Source of the DNA: Novosphingobium sp. KA1
GTDB lineage: Bacteria > Pseudomonadota > Alphaproteobacteria > Sphingomonadales > Sphingomonadaceae
Assembly (NCBI RefSeq): GCF_017309955.1
Contig: NZ_CP021247.1
Location: forward strand, 1,055,501-1,119,500
Length of the DNA: 64,000 nucleotides
Reading direction: 5' to 3'
The stretch's first letter is position 1. Every line of letters begins with the position of its first letter. Shown in pieces: positions 33,996 to 44,037 of this stretch. Position numbers and translations under genes: made by a program. The notes below the pieces were generated by a model. That model did no database searches, had not been told where the DNA came from, and worked only from the letters and a program-made list of their open reading frames with translations.

Positions 33996-35447
33996 ATGGC
34001 TTTCACCGATTTTCTCCGTCAGCAGTGCTACATCGACGGCCAGTGGTGCGATGCCGATAGCGGGGCGACGTTCGAAGTGACCGACCCCGGCTCCGGCGCG
34101 GTGCTGGGCACGGTGCCGAAGATGGGTGCGGACGAGACGGGTCGCGCCATCGAGGCTGCCGAGCGCGCGCTTCCCGCATGGCGCGCCAGGACCGCGGGCG
34201 AACGCTCGAAACTGATGCGCAGGCTGTTCGACCTGATGATCCAGCATCAGGACGACCTCGGCGAACTGCTCACCCGCGAACAGGGCAAGCCGCTGGCCGA
34301 AGGGCGCGGCGAGATCGCCTATGGCGCCAGCTTCATCGAATGGTTCGCCGAAGAGGCCAAGCGCGCTTATGGCGACACCATCCCGGGCCATGCGGCAGAC
34401 CGCCGCATCGTCGTCATCAAGCAGGGTGTCGGCGTCGTTGCCGCGATCACGCCCTGGAACTTCCCCAATGCGATGATCACCCGCAAGCTCGGCCCCGCGC
34501 TGGCGGCGGGCTGCACGATCGTCATCAAGCCCGCTTCGGCCACGCCTTATTCCGCGCTCGCCATCGCGCATCTGTGCGAACTGGCGGGCATTCCGGCGGG
34601 CGTCGTCAATGTCGTGACCGGCAGCGCCGGGCAGATCGGCTCGGCGCTGACGCAGAGCCCCAAGGTCGCCAAGCTGACCTTCACCGGCTCCACCGAGATC
34701 GGCCGCGACCTGCTGCGCGAATGCGCCGAGACGATCAAGAAGACCTCGATGGAACTGGGCGGGAATGCGCCGTTCCTGGTGTTCGACGATGCCGATGTCG
34801 ATGCCGCGATCGATGGGGCGATGATCTCCAAGTTCCGCAACGGCGGCCAGACGTGCGTGTGCACCAACCGCTTCTACGTGCAGGACGGCGTCTACGACGC
34901 ATTCGTCGAGAAGCTGGCCAAGCGCGTCTCGGCCATGAAAGTCGGCTACGGCATGGACGCGGGCACCGAAGTCGGCCCGCTGATCGACGAGAAGGCGGTC
35001 GAGAAGGTCGAGGAGCACCTTCAGGACGCCATCGCCGGAGGGGCCAAGGTACTGGCGGGCGGCCAGCGCAACGAACGCGGCGGCTCGTTCTTCAACCCCA
35101 CCGTGGTGGCGGGCGTGAAGCCGGACATGAAGCTGGCGCGCGAGGAGACTTTCGGGCCGCTGGCGGGCGTGATCCGCTTCACCGACGAAGCCGATGCCAT
35201 CCGCATGGCCAACGATACCGAGTTCGGCCTGGCGAGCTACTTCTACGCCCGCGACCTCAGCCGCGTCTGGCGGGTGGCCGAAGCGCTGGAGGCAGGCATG
35301 GTGGGCATCAACACCGGGCTGATCTCCACCGAAGTGGCGCCGTTCGGCGGGGTCAAGCAGTCCGGCCTCGGGCGTGAGGGTTCGCACTACGGCCTCGATG
35401 ACTACATGGAGGTGAAATACCTCTGCATGGGTATCAAGCCGGCTTGA
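33996..35447 (+). CDS. gabD: NAD(P)-dependent succinate-semialdehyde-type dehydrogenase
   Basis: The 483-residue protein is an aldehyde dehydrogenase with Asn in TPWNFPNAMITRK, Glu253 (MELGGN) and catalytic Cys287 in GGQTCVCTNRF. The C-V-C pair and overall sequence match succinate-semialdehyde dehydrogenases (GabD). It oxidises a semialdehyde to the acid in the cytosol. I chose ATG 33996 because the family begins there (FLRQQCYIDGQW); the frame is open further upstream. Divergent from the pseudogene remnant, whose N-terminus is also ALDH-like. Other semialdehyde substrates are possible in this catabolic setting. Confidence 0.88.
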   Translation: MAFTDFLRQQCYIDGQWCDADSGATFEVTDPGSGAVLGTVPKMGADETGRAIEAAERALPAWRARTAGERSKLMRRLFDLMIQHQDDLGELLTREQGKPLAEGRGEIAYGASFIEWFAEEAKRAYGDTIPGHAADRRIVVIKQGVGVVAAITPWNFPNAMITRKLGPALAAGCTIVIKPASATPYSALAIAHLCELAGIPAGVVNVVTGSAGQIGSALTQSPKVAKLTFTGSTEIGRDLLRECAETIKKTSMELGGNAPFLVFDDADVDAAIDGAMISKFRNGGQTCVCTNRFYVQDGVYDAFVEKLAKRVSAMKVGYGMDAGTEVGPLIDEKAVEKVEEHLQDAIAGGAKVLAGGQRNERGGSFFNPTVVAGVKPDMKLAREETFGPLAGVIRFTDEADAIRMANDTEFGLASYFYARDLSRVWRVAEALEAGMVGINTGLISTEVAPFGGVKQSGLGREGSHYGLDDYMEVKYLCMGIKPA

Positions 35448-35462
35448 AGAACGAAGGATAAA

Positions 35463-35640
35463 GCAGGGGAGCATAGCCCCACTGCCCCCCCCAGATACCG
35501 TCTAGGTCACGCGGGCCAACAGCGTTGTGCGCCCATGGCTGCGTCGGAAGACGCATTGGCTGCGCCGCAAGGAGCGCACTACGGATAGGCGAGGCCCAAC
35601 GAAGACGCTTTGCGGGTCTGGGGGATCATCCCCCAGAATC
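35463..35640. repeat. Dispersed intergenic repeat, copy B (about 180 bp)
   Basis: Starts GCAGGGGAGCATAGCCCCAC and ends near GGGGGATCATCCCCCAGA; matches copy A at 25913-26095. Like copy A it begins within 20 nt of a plus-strand stop codon. Its last 25 bases match 9927-9952 (GGGTCCGGGGGATCATCCCC). Confidence 0.75.
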
Positions 35641-35676
35641 CTTCTCTTTCTTCTCTTCCCCTACGCCCCCGCGAAA

Positions 35677-35694
35677 TTTGAACAAACGTTCAAA
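35677..35694. promoter_or_regulatory. Candidate operator before the SDR gene
   Basis: TTTGAAC-AAAC-GTTCAAA is a perfect 7-bp dyad with a 4-nt spacer, 80 bp before the SDR ATG. It has the size of a TetR-type site; no TetR gene is adjacent, so the binding protein would be encoded elsewhere. Confidence 0.55.
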
Positions 35695-35773
35695 CTCACT
35701 CTTCCCGTCAAGCCCCCTTTCCGTTTAGCCCTGTTCCCAACGAGGCGCGCCATGCGCCGCATGGGAGAAAGCA

Positions 35774-36523
35774 ATGTCCTACAAGGTTGCCATCGTCACT
35801 GGCGCCGCCGCCGGGATCGGCGCGGCATGCGCGAAGCGGTTGGCGAAGGAAGGGGTAGCCGTGGGCGTGCTCGACCTCGATGCCGAGCGCTGCGCCGATA
35901 CCGTCAAGGCCATTCGCGAAGGCGGCGGCACCGCCATCGCGCTGGGCGCGGACGTCTCCAGCCGCTCATCCGTCAAGGCCGCCGTGGAGCAGGTGCGCGA
36001 GGCGCTGGGCCCGGTCTCGATCCTGGTCAACAACGCCGGCGTCACCGATTTCACCCCGTTCGAGGAACTGACCGACGAGCGCTGGGACTTCATCTACGCC
36101 GTCAACGTGCGCGGCCTGTTCATCATGACGCAGGAATGCCTGCCCGACATGAAGAACGCCGGCTGGGGCCGCATCGTCAACATCTCGTCCTCCAGCGCGC
36201 AGACCGGTGCAGTGAACATGATCCCCTATTCGTCCTCGAAGGGCGCCGTGGTGACCATGACCCGCTCGATGGCGCAGGAATTCGGACCCTACGGCATCAC
36301 CGTGAACAACATCCCGCCTGGGTCGGTGATGGGCACGATCATGTCCGAGGCCAATCGCGAGCGTTTCCAGGTCCCCACCGAAGTGCTGATCCAGGCCATC
36401 CCGGTGCGCCGCATGGGCGAGCCCGACGACATCGCCAATGCCTGCGCCTGGCTCTGCGACGAACGCAGCCAGTACGTCACCGGGCAGACCATCGGCGTCA
36501 ACGGCGGCCGCGTGGTGAGCTGA
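35774..36523 (+). CDS. Short-chain dehydrogenase (FabG-like)
   Basis: The 249-residue classical SDR has TGAAAGIGAACA, NNAGVTDF, catalytic Ser in NISSSSAQ, YSSSK and the C-terminal YVTGQTIGVNGG. It should interconvert a hydroxyl and a keto group with NAD(P). FabG-like proteins next to catabolic genes usually act on pathway intermediates. A GGGAGAAAGC ribosome site precedes ATG 35774; a palindromic site lies upstream. No operon partner. Confidence 0.9.
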   Translation: MSYKVAIVTGAAAGIGAACAKRLAKEGVAVGVLDLDAERCADTVKAIREGGGTAIALGADVSSRSSVKAAVEQVREALGPVSILVNNAGVTDFTPFEELTDERWDFIYAVNVRGLFIMTQECLPDMKNAGWGRIVNISSSSAQTGAVNMIPYSSSKGAVVTMTRSMAQEFGPYGITVNNIPPGSVMGTIMSEANRERFQVPTEVLIQAIPVRRMGEPDDIANACAWLCDERSQYVTGQTIGVNGGRVVS

Positions 36524-36571
36524 TCCCGGCCTTCACCGTACTGAGGAGAATCAGCTCTCGGGCCCATGGAA

Positions 36572-36601
36572 AAGGGCCGGCGGATCGCTCCACCGGCCCT
36601 T
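36572..36601. terminator. Bidirectional terminator between SDR and ppa
   Basis: AAGGGCCGG (36572-36580) pairs with CCGGCCCTT (36593-36601) across a 12-nt loop. It lies between two convergent genes and is flanked by A-rich sequence on the left and TTCC on the right. Confidence 0.75.
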
Positions 36602-36631
36602 CCTTCACATGGGGTGTGAACTTGTAGTGGC

Positions 36632-37177
36632 TCAGGCCTTCGCGGCCTTGTCCGCCTCGTAGCGCTCGATCGCCTCGATCACGATCTGGCGGGCTTCCTC
36701 AGCGCCGCCCCAGGTGCCGATGCGCACCCACTTTTCGGCCTCGAGGTCCTTGTAGTGGGTAAAGAAGTGTTCGATCTGGCTGAACACGATCGGGGGCAGG
36801 TCGCCCTTTTCCGACACGTCCGAGTAGTACGGGAAAGTCTTGTCATCGGGCACGCAGACCAGCTTCTCGTCGCCGCCGTGCTCGTCTTCCAGGTTCAGCA
36901 CCGCGATCGGGCGCACGCGCACCACCGAGCCGGGCACGAAGGGCGAGCGGGCAACGACCAGTGCGTCGAGCGGGTCGCCATCGGGCGAGAGGGTGTGCGG
37001 CACGAAGCCGTAGTTGGCCGGATAGCGCATCGGCGTGTGCAGGATGCGATCCACGAACAGCGCGCCCGAATCCTTGTCGAATTCGTACTTTACCGGCTCA
37101 CCGCCAACGGGAACCTCGATGATGACGTTCAGGCTCTCCGGCGGGTTCTTGCCGACAGGGATCATGTCGATGCGCAT
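36632..37177 (-). CDS. ppa: Inorganic pyrophosphatase
   Basis: The 181-residue protein is a family I soluble pyrophosphatase: VIIEVPVGGEPVKYEFDKDSGALFVDR, NYGFVPHTLSPDGDPLDALVV (the metal-binding DGDPLD), and EDEHGGDEKLVCVPDDK. It hydrolyses pyrophosphate made in biosynthesis. Start at ATG 37177; upstream residues of the longer frame are not family-like. Standard length. Confidence 0.96.
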   Translation of the reverse strand: MRIDMIPVGKNPPESLNVIIEVPVGGEPVKYEFDKDSGALFVDRILHTPMRYPANYGFVPHTLSPDGDPLDALVVARSPFVPGSVVRVRPIAVLNLEDEHGGDEKLVCVPDDKTFPYYSDVSEKGDLPPIVFSQIEHFFTHYKDLEAEKWVRIGTWGGAEEARQIVIEAIERYEADKAAKA

Positions 37178-37406
37178 GTTGGTCCTTTTCAACGGGCACG
37201 ATTTGAGCGGCGTCACAGAACGCGCGCCGCGTAGAACTTTGACGGCGGGGCTTAGCGGTACGGTTAATTCATCGCAACCGCCTTCTCGCACGTGCAATGG
37301 AAGGATCGCGGCTCCGCTGCGGCCGCGATACACGACATTGGTCGGACTTGCCTCGGCCATGTCCACGGTCCAGACGAGCCGTTTGGTCCTTTACGGTCAC
37401 AAAAAC

Positions 37407-37432
37407 GGGGCCGGACTGTGAAGTCCGGCCCC
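37407..37432 (-). terminator. Rho-independent terminator of the M61 peptidase gene
   Basis: GGGGCCGGAC-TGTGAA-GTCCGGCCCC forms a perfect 10-bp stem; on the minus strand it is followed by GTTTTTG. It lies 26 nt past the stop of the peptidase gene. Confidence 0.9.
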
Positions 37433-37457
37433 GCTCGCAATCATGCCAGATGCAGGC

Positions 37458-39407
37458 TTACCTGGTGCGCGGCGCCAGCAGGCGGTCGAGCCCGTTGGCC
37501 TTGCCCGGCGTGGTGCTTTCCAGCCAGGGGAACCGCAGGCCGCCGTGGTAATCGACGGCGACGGTGTTGAAAGCATCGCCACGCTTCACGAGCAGGCTGA
37601 TCGGCTCCTTTGCCGACTTGGCCGCGGTGATCGCGTCCTTGATCGCTTCGCCGCTGTAGGCCTTGCCGTTCACCGCCACGACCTTCACGCCGCCAACGAG
37701 ACCGGCGTTGTAGCCCACGCTATCCCACACCGAAGCGGTGACGGTGCCCTCGTTGTCGAGCGACACGCCCAGCGAATAGCTGAGGTCGAGCGACTTGCGC
37801 GAATCGCCGATGCCCTTTTCGTAGCCGTTCTGCGTATCCTTCCAGACCAGCTTGTAACCGGCCATCTCGATACCCTTGGTGGGCGCGGGCTGATTGGTGT
37901 CGTAAATGCGGGTCTTGAGGAAAGTGGCCCAGTCATAGGGGTAGACACCGTTCAGCGTCTTCACGACTTCGTCGAAATCGTAGGTCAGTTCGCCCCAGTC
38001 GCCGTCACGCACGCCGAAGAAGGCCTTGGCGAAGTCGTCGAGCCCCTTTGCGCCCTTCGTGCCCTGACGGATGATCTGGTCCGCTTCGAGCCAGGTCAGC
38101 GCGCCTTCGACGTAATAGTCCTCGTTGCGGGTGACAGAGCTGTACGGCAGCGGACGGCGCATGTTGAGGATCGGCGCATGCGTGGTGTCTTCCACCGAAC
38201 GCCAGCCGCGGCCCGGCGTCGCCTCGGCATAGCGCGCGACGGCGCCGGCCAGCGTGTCGAGGATGGTCTGCTTGGACTGCACACCCGAGCGCGCGGCGAG
38301 GATATAGCCCCAGAACTGGGTCTGGCCTTCGTAGACCCAGAGCAGCGTGTTCTGCATCGGCTGCTGGTAGTCCGGCGTCCACAGGTCGGCGGGGCGGCGG
38401 TACTTGCCGTTCCAGCTATGCGTGAACTCGTGCGGGATCACGTTGCGATCCCATTCCATCTTGTCCCAGTCGGTCCAGACCTTGGGCTCCATCTGGTTCT
38501 CGCTCGAACGGTGATGTTCGAGGCCGATGCCGCCCATGCGGTCGGTCAGGCCCAGCAGGAAGTCGTAGTGGTCGAAGTGGCGCGCGCCGAAGGTGAACAA
38601 GGCCTGCGAGACGAGATTGCGGTAGGTCTCCATGTTCTCGGGCTTGATGCCGAGCAGCTTGGGCTCATCCGCGACCACGTCCATGCTGACGCCGTGGCCG
38701 AGATCCCAGCGCTGCGCGTACTTGCCTGCAAAGATCGGCGAATCGACGAGACGTTCGTAGTCGATCGGGTTCCACGTCACCGTGTCGCCCTGCTGGCTCT
38801 TGCCGTCGAGCGCGGTGTAGACGGTCCAGCCCGCCGGGAACTTCACGGTCGGCTTGTAGGTGATGCCGCGGGTGTAATAGCCCGCCGGGTAGAGGCTCAT
38901 CTTTTCCCACTGCAGGTTCAGCATTTCCTGCGTCATGCTGATGCGGCCTTCCCTCGACTGCACCGGCGAAGTGTGGACGAACTGCGCGGTGACCATCGTC
39001 GTGCCCGCGGGCAGCGCGAGATGGAAGGCATTCACGGCAACGGTGTCACGCTCCCACTTGATCTCCTTGCCATCGGCAAAGAAGTGGATCTGCGCCAGCA
39101 GCGCGAAAGGACCGGTGGGCGAGTGGTTGCCGGGCAGCCAGCTCGGCTGGATCAGAGTGAGCTTGGTGGTGCCGGGCGCGACCGGAACCTGCTGGGTCAC
39201 GCGGTAGACGCCGTGCACCGTGTCGGTGGCATCGATGTCGAGCGCGATGGTGCCCGCATAGGGCTTGTCCTGCGCTGCGGGCAGCGGCGCGGGCAACGCG
39301 GGCGCCATCGGCGTCGTGCGCGTATTCGACTCCTGGGCCGATGCAAGCGCCGGAGTGGAGACGGAAAGAAGGGCGAGGAGCGTGACGACCGCGTTACGAT
39401 ATTTCAT
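37458..39407 (-). CDS. M61 family glycyl aminopeptidase with PDZ domain
   Basis: The 649-residue protein has a signal peptide ([25 protein letters not shown]), an N-terminal beta domain, the zinc motif HEFTH at residues 326-330 with a downstream Glu (YEGQTQFWG), and a C-terminal PDZ domain (about 550-640; [31 protein letters not shown]). M61 enzymes of Sphingomonas cleave N-terminal Gly or Ala from peptides in the periplasm. It has its own terminator. Start at ATG 39407 gives a clean signal peptide. Confidence 0.92.
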   Translation of the reverse strand: MKYRNAVVTLLALLSVSTPALASAQESNTRTTPMAPALPAPLPAAQDKPYAGTIALDIDATDTVHGVYRVTQQVPVAPGTTKLTLIQPSWLPGNHSPTGPFALLAQIHFFADGKEIKWERDTVAVNAFHLALPAGTTMVTAQFVHTSPVQSREGRISMTQEMLNLQWEKMSLYPAGYYTRGITYKPTVKFPAGWTVYTALDGKSQQGDTVTWNPIDYERLVDSPIFAGKYAQRWDLGHGVSMDVVADEPKLLGIKPENMETYRNLVSQALFTFGARHFDHYDFLLGLTDRMGGIGLEHHRSSENQMEPKVWTDWDKMEWDRNVIPHEFTHSWNGKYRRPADLWTPDYQQPMQNTLLWVYEGQTQFWGYILAARSGVQSKQTILDTLAGAVARYAEATPGRGWRSVEDTTHAPILNMRRPLPYSSVTRNEDYYVEGALTWLEADQIIRQGTKGAKGLDDFAKAFFGVRDGDWGELTYDFDEVVKTLNGVYPYDWATFLKTRIYDTNQPAPTKGIEMAGYKLVWKDTQNGYEKGIGDSRKSLDLSYSLGVSLDNEGTVTASVWDSVGYNAGLVGGVKVVAVNGKAYSGEAIKDAITAAKSAKEPISLLVKRGDAFNTVAVDYHGGLRFPWLESTTPGKANGLDRLLAPRTR

Positions 39408-39583
39408 TTCGGCATTCTTTGCGGCTGTTGCCGGGTTTGGCAACCATCCAATTCACGCAGGCGCGCTGGCCCCGAGGTCGGGGCAATTTTCGATCATTCC
39501 CGACAGACATGATGCACGGCCATGACCGGGAGCGCACCGCAGCCACTTTCCCCGCCGACGCAATCGGGCTAAGCGCGCGCGTT

Positions 39584-40840
39584 ATGAGCACGACATCGAC
39601 CAAAACGCCTCAGGCGATCCGCGGAACCCAGGATATCTTCGGCCCCGACGCCGAGGCGTTCGCACATGTCGTCGAAACCTTCGAACGTGTCCGCAAGCTG
39701 TATCGCTTCCGCCGCGCCGAGATGCCGGTCTTCGAAAAGACCGAAGTGTTCTCGCGCTCGATCGGCGAAACCACCGACGTCGTCTCCAAGGAAATGTACT
39801 CGTTCGAGGACCGCGGCGGCGAATCGCTGACCCTGCGCCCCGAATTCACCGCCGGCATCGCCCGCGCCTACCTCACCAATGGCTGGAAGCAGTTCGCGCC
39901 GGTCAAGATCGCCACGCACGGCCCGCTGTTCCGCTACGAGCGCCCGCAGAAGGGCCGCTATCGCCAGTTCCACCAGATCGACGCCGAACTGATCGGTTCG
40001 CCCGAGCCGATTGCCGATGTGGAACTGCTGGTCATGGCCGACCAGTTGCTCAAGGAACTGGGCATTTCGGACGGGGTGACGCTGCAGCTCAACACCCTGG
40101 GCGATGCCGAGAGCCGCGACGCCTGGCGCGCCGCGCTGGTCGAATACTTCCGTGCCCACAAAGCCGAGCTTTCGGAAGATTCGCAGGATCGGCTGGAGCG
40201 CAATCCGCTGCGCATCCTCGATTCCAAGGACCCGCGCGACAAGGTCTTTGTCAGCGATGCCCCGAAGATCGACGACTTCCTCTCGGGCGAGGCGCAGGAC
40301 TTCTTCGCGGCGGTCACGGCCGGCCTCGATGCCGCCGGTGTCGCCTACGAGCGTGCGCCCTCGCTGGTGCGCGGGCTCGACTATTATCGCCACACCGCCT
40401 TCGAATTCGTCACCACCCGCCTCGGCGCGCAGGGCACTGTCCTTGGCGGCGGCCGTTATGATGGGCTCATGGAAAGCCTCGGCGGCCCCGCCACCCCGGC
40501 GGTGGGCTGGGCGGCAGGGATCGAGCGCCTGTCGATGCTCGTCGCCGATGCCGGCGTACTGGTCGAAGCGCCGCTGACCGTGGTTCTCGCAGTCGAGGAC
40601 GACGCCGCGCTGGCCTATGCCCAGAAAGTCATCACCGCACTGCGCTTCCAGGGCCTCGACGCCGAGATGGTCGCCACCGGATCGGCCCGCAAGCGCTTCG
40701 ACAAGGCCGTGAAGATGGGCGCCAAGGTGCTCGTCTCGTTCGGCAGCAAGGACGGCGCCCCCGTCGCCAACTTGCGTGCGGCCGAGCCGACCGCCGAGTA
40801 TCTCGCGGTCGAGCAGGTTCTCCAGTCGGTCCATCCGTGA
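39584..40840 (+). CDS. hisS: Histidyl-tRNA synthetase
   Basis: The 418-residue class II synthetase has [15 protein letters not shown], motif 2 [20 protein letters not shown], the histidine loop [14 protein letters not shown] and motif 3 GGGRYDGL...GWAAGIERL, then an anticodon domain. It charges tRNA-His. Start at ATG 39584 fits the family; the longer frame to 39419 does not. Its stop overlaps the GTG start of prfA (GTGA). Confidence 0.96.
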   Translation: MSTTSTKTPQAIRGTQDIFGPDAEAFAHVVETFERVRKLYRFRRAEMPVFEKTEVFSRSIGETTDVVSKEMYSFEDRGGESLTLRPEFTAGIARAYLTNGWKQFAPVKIATHGPLFRYERPQKGRYRQFHQIDAELIGSPEPIADVELLVMADQLLKELGISDGVTLQLNTLGDAESRDAWRAALVEYFRAHKAELSEDSQDRLERNPLRILDSKDPRDKVFVSDAPKIDDFLSGEAQDFFAAVTAGLDAAGVAYERAPSLVRGLDYYRHTAFEFVTTRLGAQGTVLGGGRYDGLMESLGGPATPAVGWAAGIERLSMLVADAGVLVEAPLTVVLAVEDDAALAYAQKVITALRFQGLDAEMVATGSARKRFDKAVKMGAKVLVSFGSKDGAPVANLRAAEPTAEYLAVEQVLQSVHP

Positions 40841-41907
40841 GCATATCCGACACCCGTCTGGCGCAGATCGCCGCGCGTTTCTCCGAGCTTGAGGCACGCC
40901 TTGCCTCTGGAACGCTGGAAGGCGACGCCTTTGTCACCGCCAGTCGCGACTATGCCGAGCTGGAACCGGTGGCGCGTGTCGCCGCCGAAGTCGTGTCGAT
41001 GCGCGGCGAACTGGACATGCTCCAGACGCTGGAAGACCCGGACCCCGACATGCGCGCACTGGCCGAAGAGGAGGTGCTCCGCCTCAAGGCCGACCTGCCC
41101 GAGGCCGAGCGCCAGCTCGCCGTGGCCATGCTGCCGCGCGATGCGGCCGACGTGCGCCCGGCCATGCTGGAAATCCGCGCCGGCACCGGCGGTGACGAGG
41201 CCGCGCTGTTCGCCGCCGATCTCTACCGGATGTACGAACGCTATGCCGCCGAGCAAGGCTGGCGGGTCGAGATGATCAGCGTCAACGCCAACGACCTCGG
41301 CGGCTTCAAGGAAGTCGTCGCCAACGTCGCGGGCGCGGGCGTCTTTGCCAAGCTGAAGTTCGAGAGCGGCGTCCACCGCGTACAGCGGGTGCCGGTCACC
41401 GAATCGGGCGGGCGCATCCACACCTCGGCGGCCACCGTGGCGGTGCTGCCCGAACCCAGCGAAGTCGATGTGCAGATCGAGGACAAGGACCTCAAGATCG
41501 ACATCTTCCGCGCATCGGGCGCGGGCGGCCAGCACGTCAACACCACCGATTCGGCCGTGCGCATCACCCACTTGCCGACCAACCTCGTGGTGATCTGCCA
41601 GGACGAGCGCAGCCAGCACAAGAACAAGGCCAAGGCCATGCAGGTCCTGCGCGCGCGCCTCTACGAGAAGATGCGCGAGGAAGCCCACGGCGCCGAGGCC
41701 GAGGCCCGCAAGGCCATGGTCGGCTCGGGCGACCGCTCGGAGCGCATCCGCACCTACAATTTCCCGCAAGGTCGCGTCACCGATCACCGCATCAACCTGA
41801 CCCTGCACCGCCTCCCCGAGATTCTCGAAGGCCCTGGCCTGGCCGAACTGGTCGATGCCCTGATCGCCGAGGACGAGGCCAAGCGCCTTGCCGCCATGGA
41901 TGCCTGA
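40837..41907 (+). CDS. prfA: Peptide chain release factor 1
   Basis: The 356-residue protein has the stop-codon recognition motif P-V-T (residues 186-188) and the catalytic GGQ at 230-232 in [17 protein letters not shown]. It releases peptides at UAA and UAG. The GTG start overlaps the hisS stop. prmC, which methylates the GGQ glutamine, follows with an overlap, so the pair is functionally and translationally linked. Confidence 0.97.
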   Translation: MSISDTRLAQIAARFSELEARLASGTLEGDAFVTASRDYAELEPVARVAAEVVSMRGELDMLQTLEDPDPDMRALAEEEVLRLKADLPEAERQLAVAMLPRDAADVRPAMLEIRAGTGGDEAALFAADLYRMYERYAAEQGWRVEMISVNANDLGGFKEVVANVAGAGVFAKLKFESGVHRVQRVPVTESGGRIHTSAATVAVLPEPSEVDVQIEDKDLKIDIFRASGAGGQHVNTTDSAVRITHLPTNLVVICQDERSQHKNKAKAMQVLRARLYEKMREEAHGAEAEARKAMVGSGDRSERIRTYNFPQGRVTDHRINLTLHRLPEILEGPGLAELVDALIAEDEAKRLAAMDA

Positions 41908-42754
41908 CCGGACTGTCGGCGAAGCGATCCGCGAGGCGGCGGAACGCCTCTGCGCAACCAGCGATACCGCCCGGCTCGACGCAGAAGTGCTGATGGCCCA
42001 TGCGCTGGGCTGCTCGCGCTCTGCGATGCTGCTGGCGCGCATGCGTGATCCCGCGCCGGCGGGTTTCGCGGCGCTGGTGGAGCGCCGCGGGAAGCATGAA
42101 CCGGTCTCCTATATCACCGGCCATCAGGAATTCTTCGGAATGCCCTTCATGGTCAGCCCCGAAGTGCTGATCCCGCGCGGCGATTCCGAAGTTCTGGTCG
42201 AAACCGCGCTCGCGGTCCCTCCACGGGCAGGAATCGAGGCCCGCAGGGTGCTCGACTGCGGCACCGGGTCCGGCGCCCTCTTGCTGGCAGTGCTCGCCAA
42301 CCTGCCCCGGGCTACCGGAGTCGGCATTGACAGCTCGCCCGGTGCCCGTGCCGTCGCTGCCGCCAATGCGCAGGCGCTGGGCCTGGCCGACCGCGCCCGC
42401 ATCGCCGAGGCCGACTGGCACAGCCCCTGCTGGGACGAGCCGCTCGGCGGCCCGTTCGACCTTGTTCTGGCCAATCCACCCTATGTCGAGACGACCGTCA
42501 CCCTCGATCGCTCGGTCGCCGCGTTCGAGCCGGCCAGCGCGCTCTATGCCGGTGAGGAAGGCCTAGACGACTACCGGGTACTGGTGCCGCAACTGCCCCG
42601 GCTGCTGGCTCCGGGCGGAGTCGCGCTGGTCGAGATCGGCTATCGCCAGGCCGAGTCGGTTGCCGCGATCGGACAAGAAGCAGGCCTTTCCAGTCGCTTG
42701 CATCGCGACCTTGGAAATCGTCCACGCGTGCTCGAGTTTTCAACAATTGCGTAA
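41900..42754 (+). CDS. prmC: Release-factor glutamine methyltransferase
   Basis: The 284-residue protein has the SAM motif [21 protein letters not shown] and the substrate motif NPPY at residues 192-195. It methylates the Gln of GGQ in release factors. I prefer ATG 41900 (overlapping the prfA end) to a TTG at 41888. Order hisS-prfA-prmC with overlaps indicates one transcript. Confidence 0.95.
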   Translation: MPDRTVGEAIREAAERLCATSDTARLDAEVLMAHALGCSRSAMLLARMRDPAPAGFAALVERRGKHEPVSYITGHQEFFGMPFMVSPEVLIPRGDSEVLVETALAVPPRAGIEARRVLDCGTGSGALLLAVLANLPRATGVGIDSSPGARAVAAANAQALGLADRARIAEADWHSPCWDEPLGGPFDLVLANPPYVETTVTLDRSVAAFEPASALYAGEEGLDDYRVLVPQLPRLLAPGGVALVEIGYRQAESVAAIGQEAGLSSRLHRDLGNRPRVLEFSTIA

Positions 42755-42993
42755 GATTCCTCTTGGAATCCCGCTCCGGAATGCCTAAGGATTAACGCGA
42801 AGCGGCACATGGATGGAATTTCCCATGCGGACGCTTCATCTCCATCATTTGCATGACCGTCGCGGCGAAAACGCGCTACGACTCGGCAACGATGGAGATC
42901 ACGGCACTCGGGGGCGATCCGTGATCATGTGACGTGTGGCAGATCGGCCCGAAAGGATCCGGCCGATGCCCTGGGTTTTGAGGAAATAAATCC

Positions 42994-43872
42994 TTGAATA
43001 ATAATCGTGGTAACAACCGTCGGCGCGGCCGCGGTAACAATCGCCAGCAGGGCGGCCAGCAGACCAACCGGATCGACAGCAGGGCTCGCGGCAACGCTCC
43101 GCAGCTGCTGGAGAAGTACAAGAAGCTGGCCCATGACGCGCATCTCAACGGGGACCGTGTGACGGAGGAATACTACCTCCAGTTCGCAGACCACTATTTC
43201 CGCGTGATCGCCGACCAGAAGCAGCGTCAGGACGAGGCTCGCCAGCCCCGCCGCGACGACCGCTCGCCTGATTATTCGGACGATTATGGCGACGATTACG
43301 GCGACTACGACGCCGTGCCCGAACGCAGCCAGGAACGTCAGGAACGTCCCGAGCGCCAGGAACGTCCCGAGCGCCAGGAACGAGCCGAGCGTCAGGACCG
43401 TTCTGAACGCGGCTATGACCGTCAGGAGCGCCAGCCGCGCCACGAACGCGCACCCCGCGTCGAAGCGCCGGCCGACGAATTTGCCGAATCCGAGGCCGCA
43501 GCCGAGAGCGACCAGGTCGAAGCCGACGGCAACCGTTCGGTCTACGAACCGGCCGAAAACCCCTTCGTGCGCGACGCCCGCAGCAACCGTGGCCTGAAGC
43601 CGCGCAAGCCGCGCCGCGATCGTCACGAGGACGCCGACGGCGCCGAGACGGCACCTGCCGCCCAAGCCGCACCGACCGAGGCCGTCCTCGACCCCGCCTC
43701 GCTTCCGCCCGCCATCTCCGCCAAACCGGAGAAGAAGGAAAAGAAGCCTGCCGCCGCCGCGCCCGTCGACGAAGCGACCGGCGAGGAAAAGCCCCGCCGT
43801 CGCCGCACCCGCAAGGCCGCTCCGCCAGCCGACGAAGCCGGTGACAGCACGCTGGAGGCAGTGAACTCCTAA
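42994..43872 (+). CDS. DUF4167 protein, Arg/Glu-rich
   Basis: The 292-residue protein begins NNNRGNNRRRGRGNNRQQGG, then the DUF4167 domain (RGNAPQLLEKYKKLAHDAHLNGDRVTEEYYLQFADHYFRVI, about residues 29-72), and a long low-complexity charged tail with PERQE repeats (about 110-135) and a basic end (KPRRRRTRK). The start is TTG, after GAGGAAATAAATCC. The domain is widespread in Alphaproteobacteria next to prmC; its role is unknown. The Arg-rich disordered ends suggest RNA binding (inference). Confidence 0.9.
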   Translation: MNNNRGNNRRRGRGNNRQQGGQQTNRIDSRARGNAPQLLEKYKKLAHDAHLNGDRVTEEYYLQFADHYFRVIADQKQRQDEARQPRRDDRSPDYSDDYGDDYGDYDAVPERSQERQERPERQERPERQERAERQDRSERGYDRQERQPRHERAPRVEAPADEFAESEAAAESDQVEADGNRSVYEPAENPFVRDARSNRGLKPRKPRRDRHEDADGAETAPAAQAAPTEAVLDPASLPPAISAKPEKKEKKPAAAAPVDEATGEEKPRRRRTRKAAPPADEAGDSTLEAVNS

Positions 43873-43897
43873 GAACGGGCCGCAAGCCCGTAATCGC

Positions 43898-43939
43898 AAC
43901 GGCCCGCATACCGCCTCTCGAGGCAGTATGCGGGCCGTT
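43898..43939 (+). terminator. Terminator of the DUF4167 gene
   Basis: AACGGCCCGCATAC (43898-43911) pairs with GTATGCGGGCCGTT (43926-43939), followed by TCGTTT. A strong 14-bp stem 25 nt past the stop. Confidence 0.85.
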
Positions 43940-44037
43940 TCGTTTCCAGCTTCCCGCTTGCGTCTCGAAAGGCTTGCCGACATAGCCGCGCAGGACGATT
44001 CCTTTGCCCCGCGAGGCCCTGCCGTGACATCCGCGCC

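Noticed and set aside
43320..43400. Possible DNA tandem repeat (PERQE units)
   Set aside because: It is an in-frame low-complexity protein repeat inside the DUF4167 gene, not a mobile or CRISPR-type repeat. No CRISPR array is present anywhere in the window.
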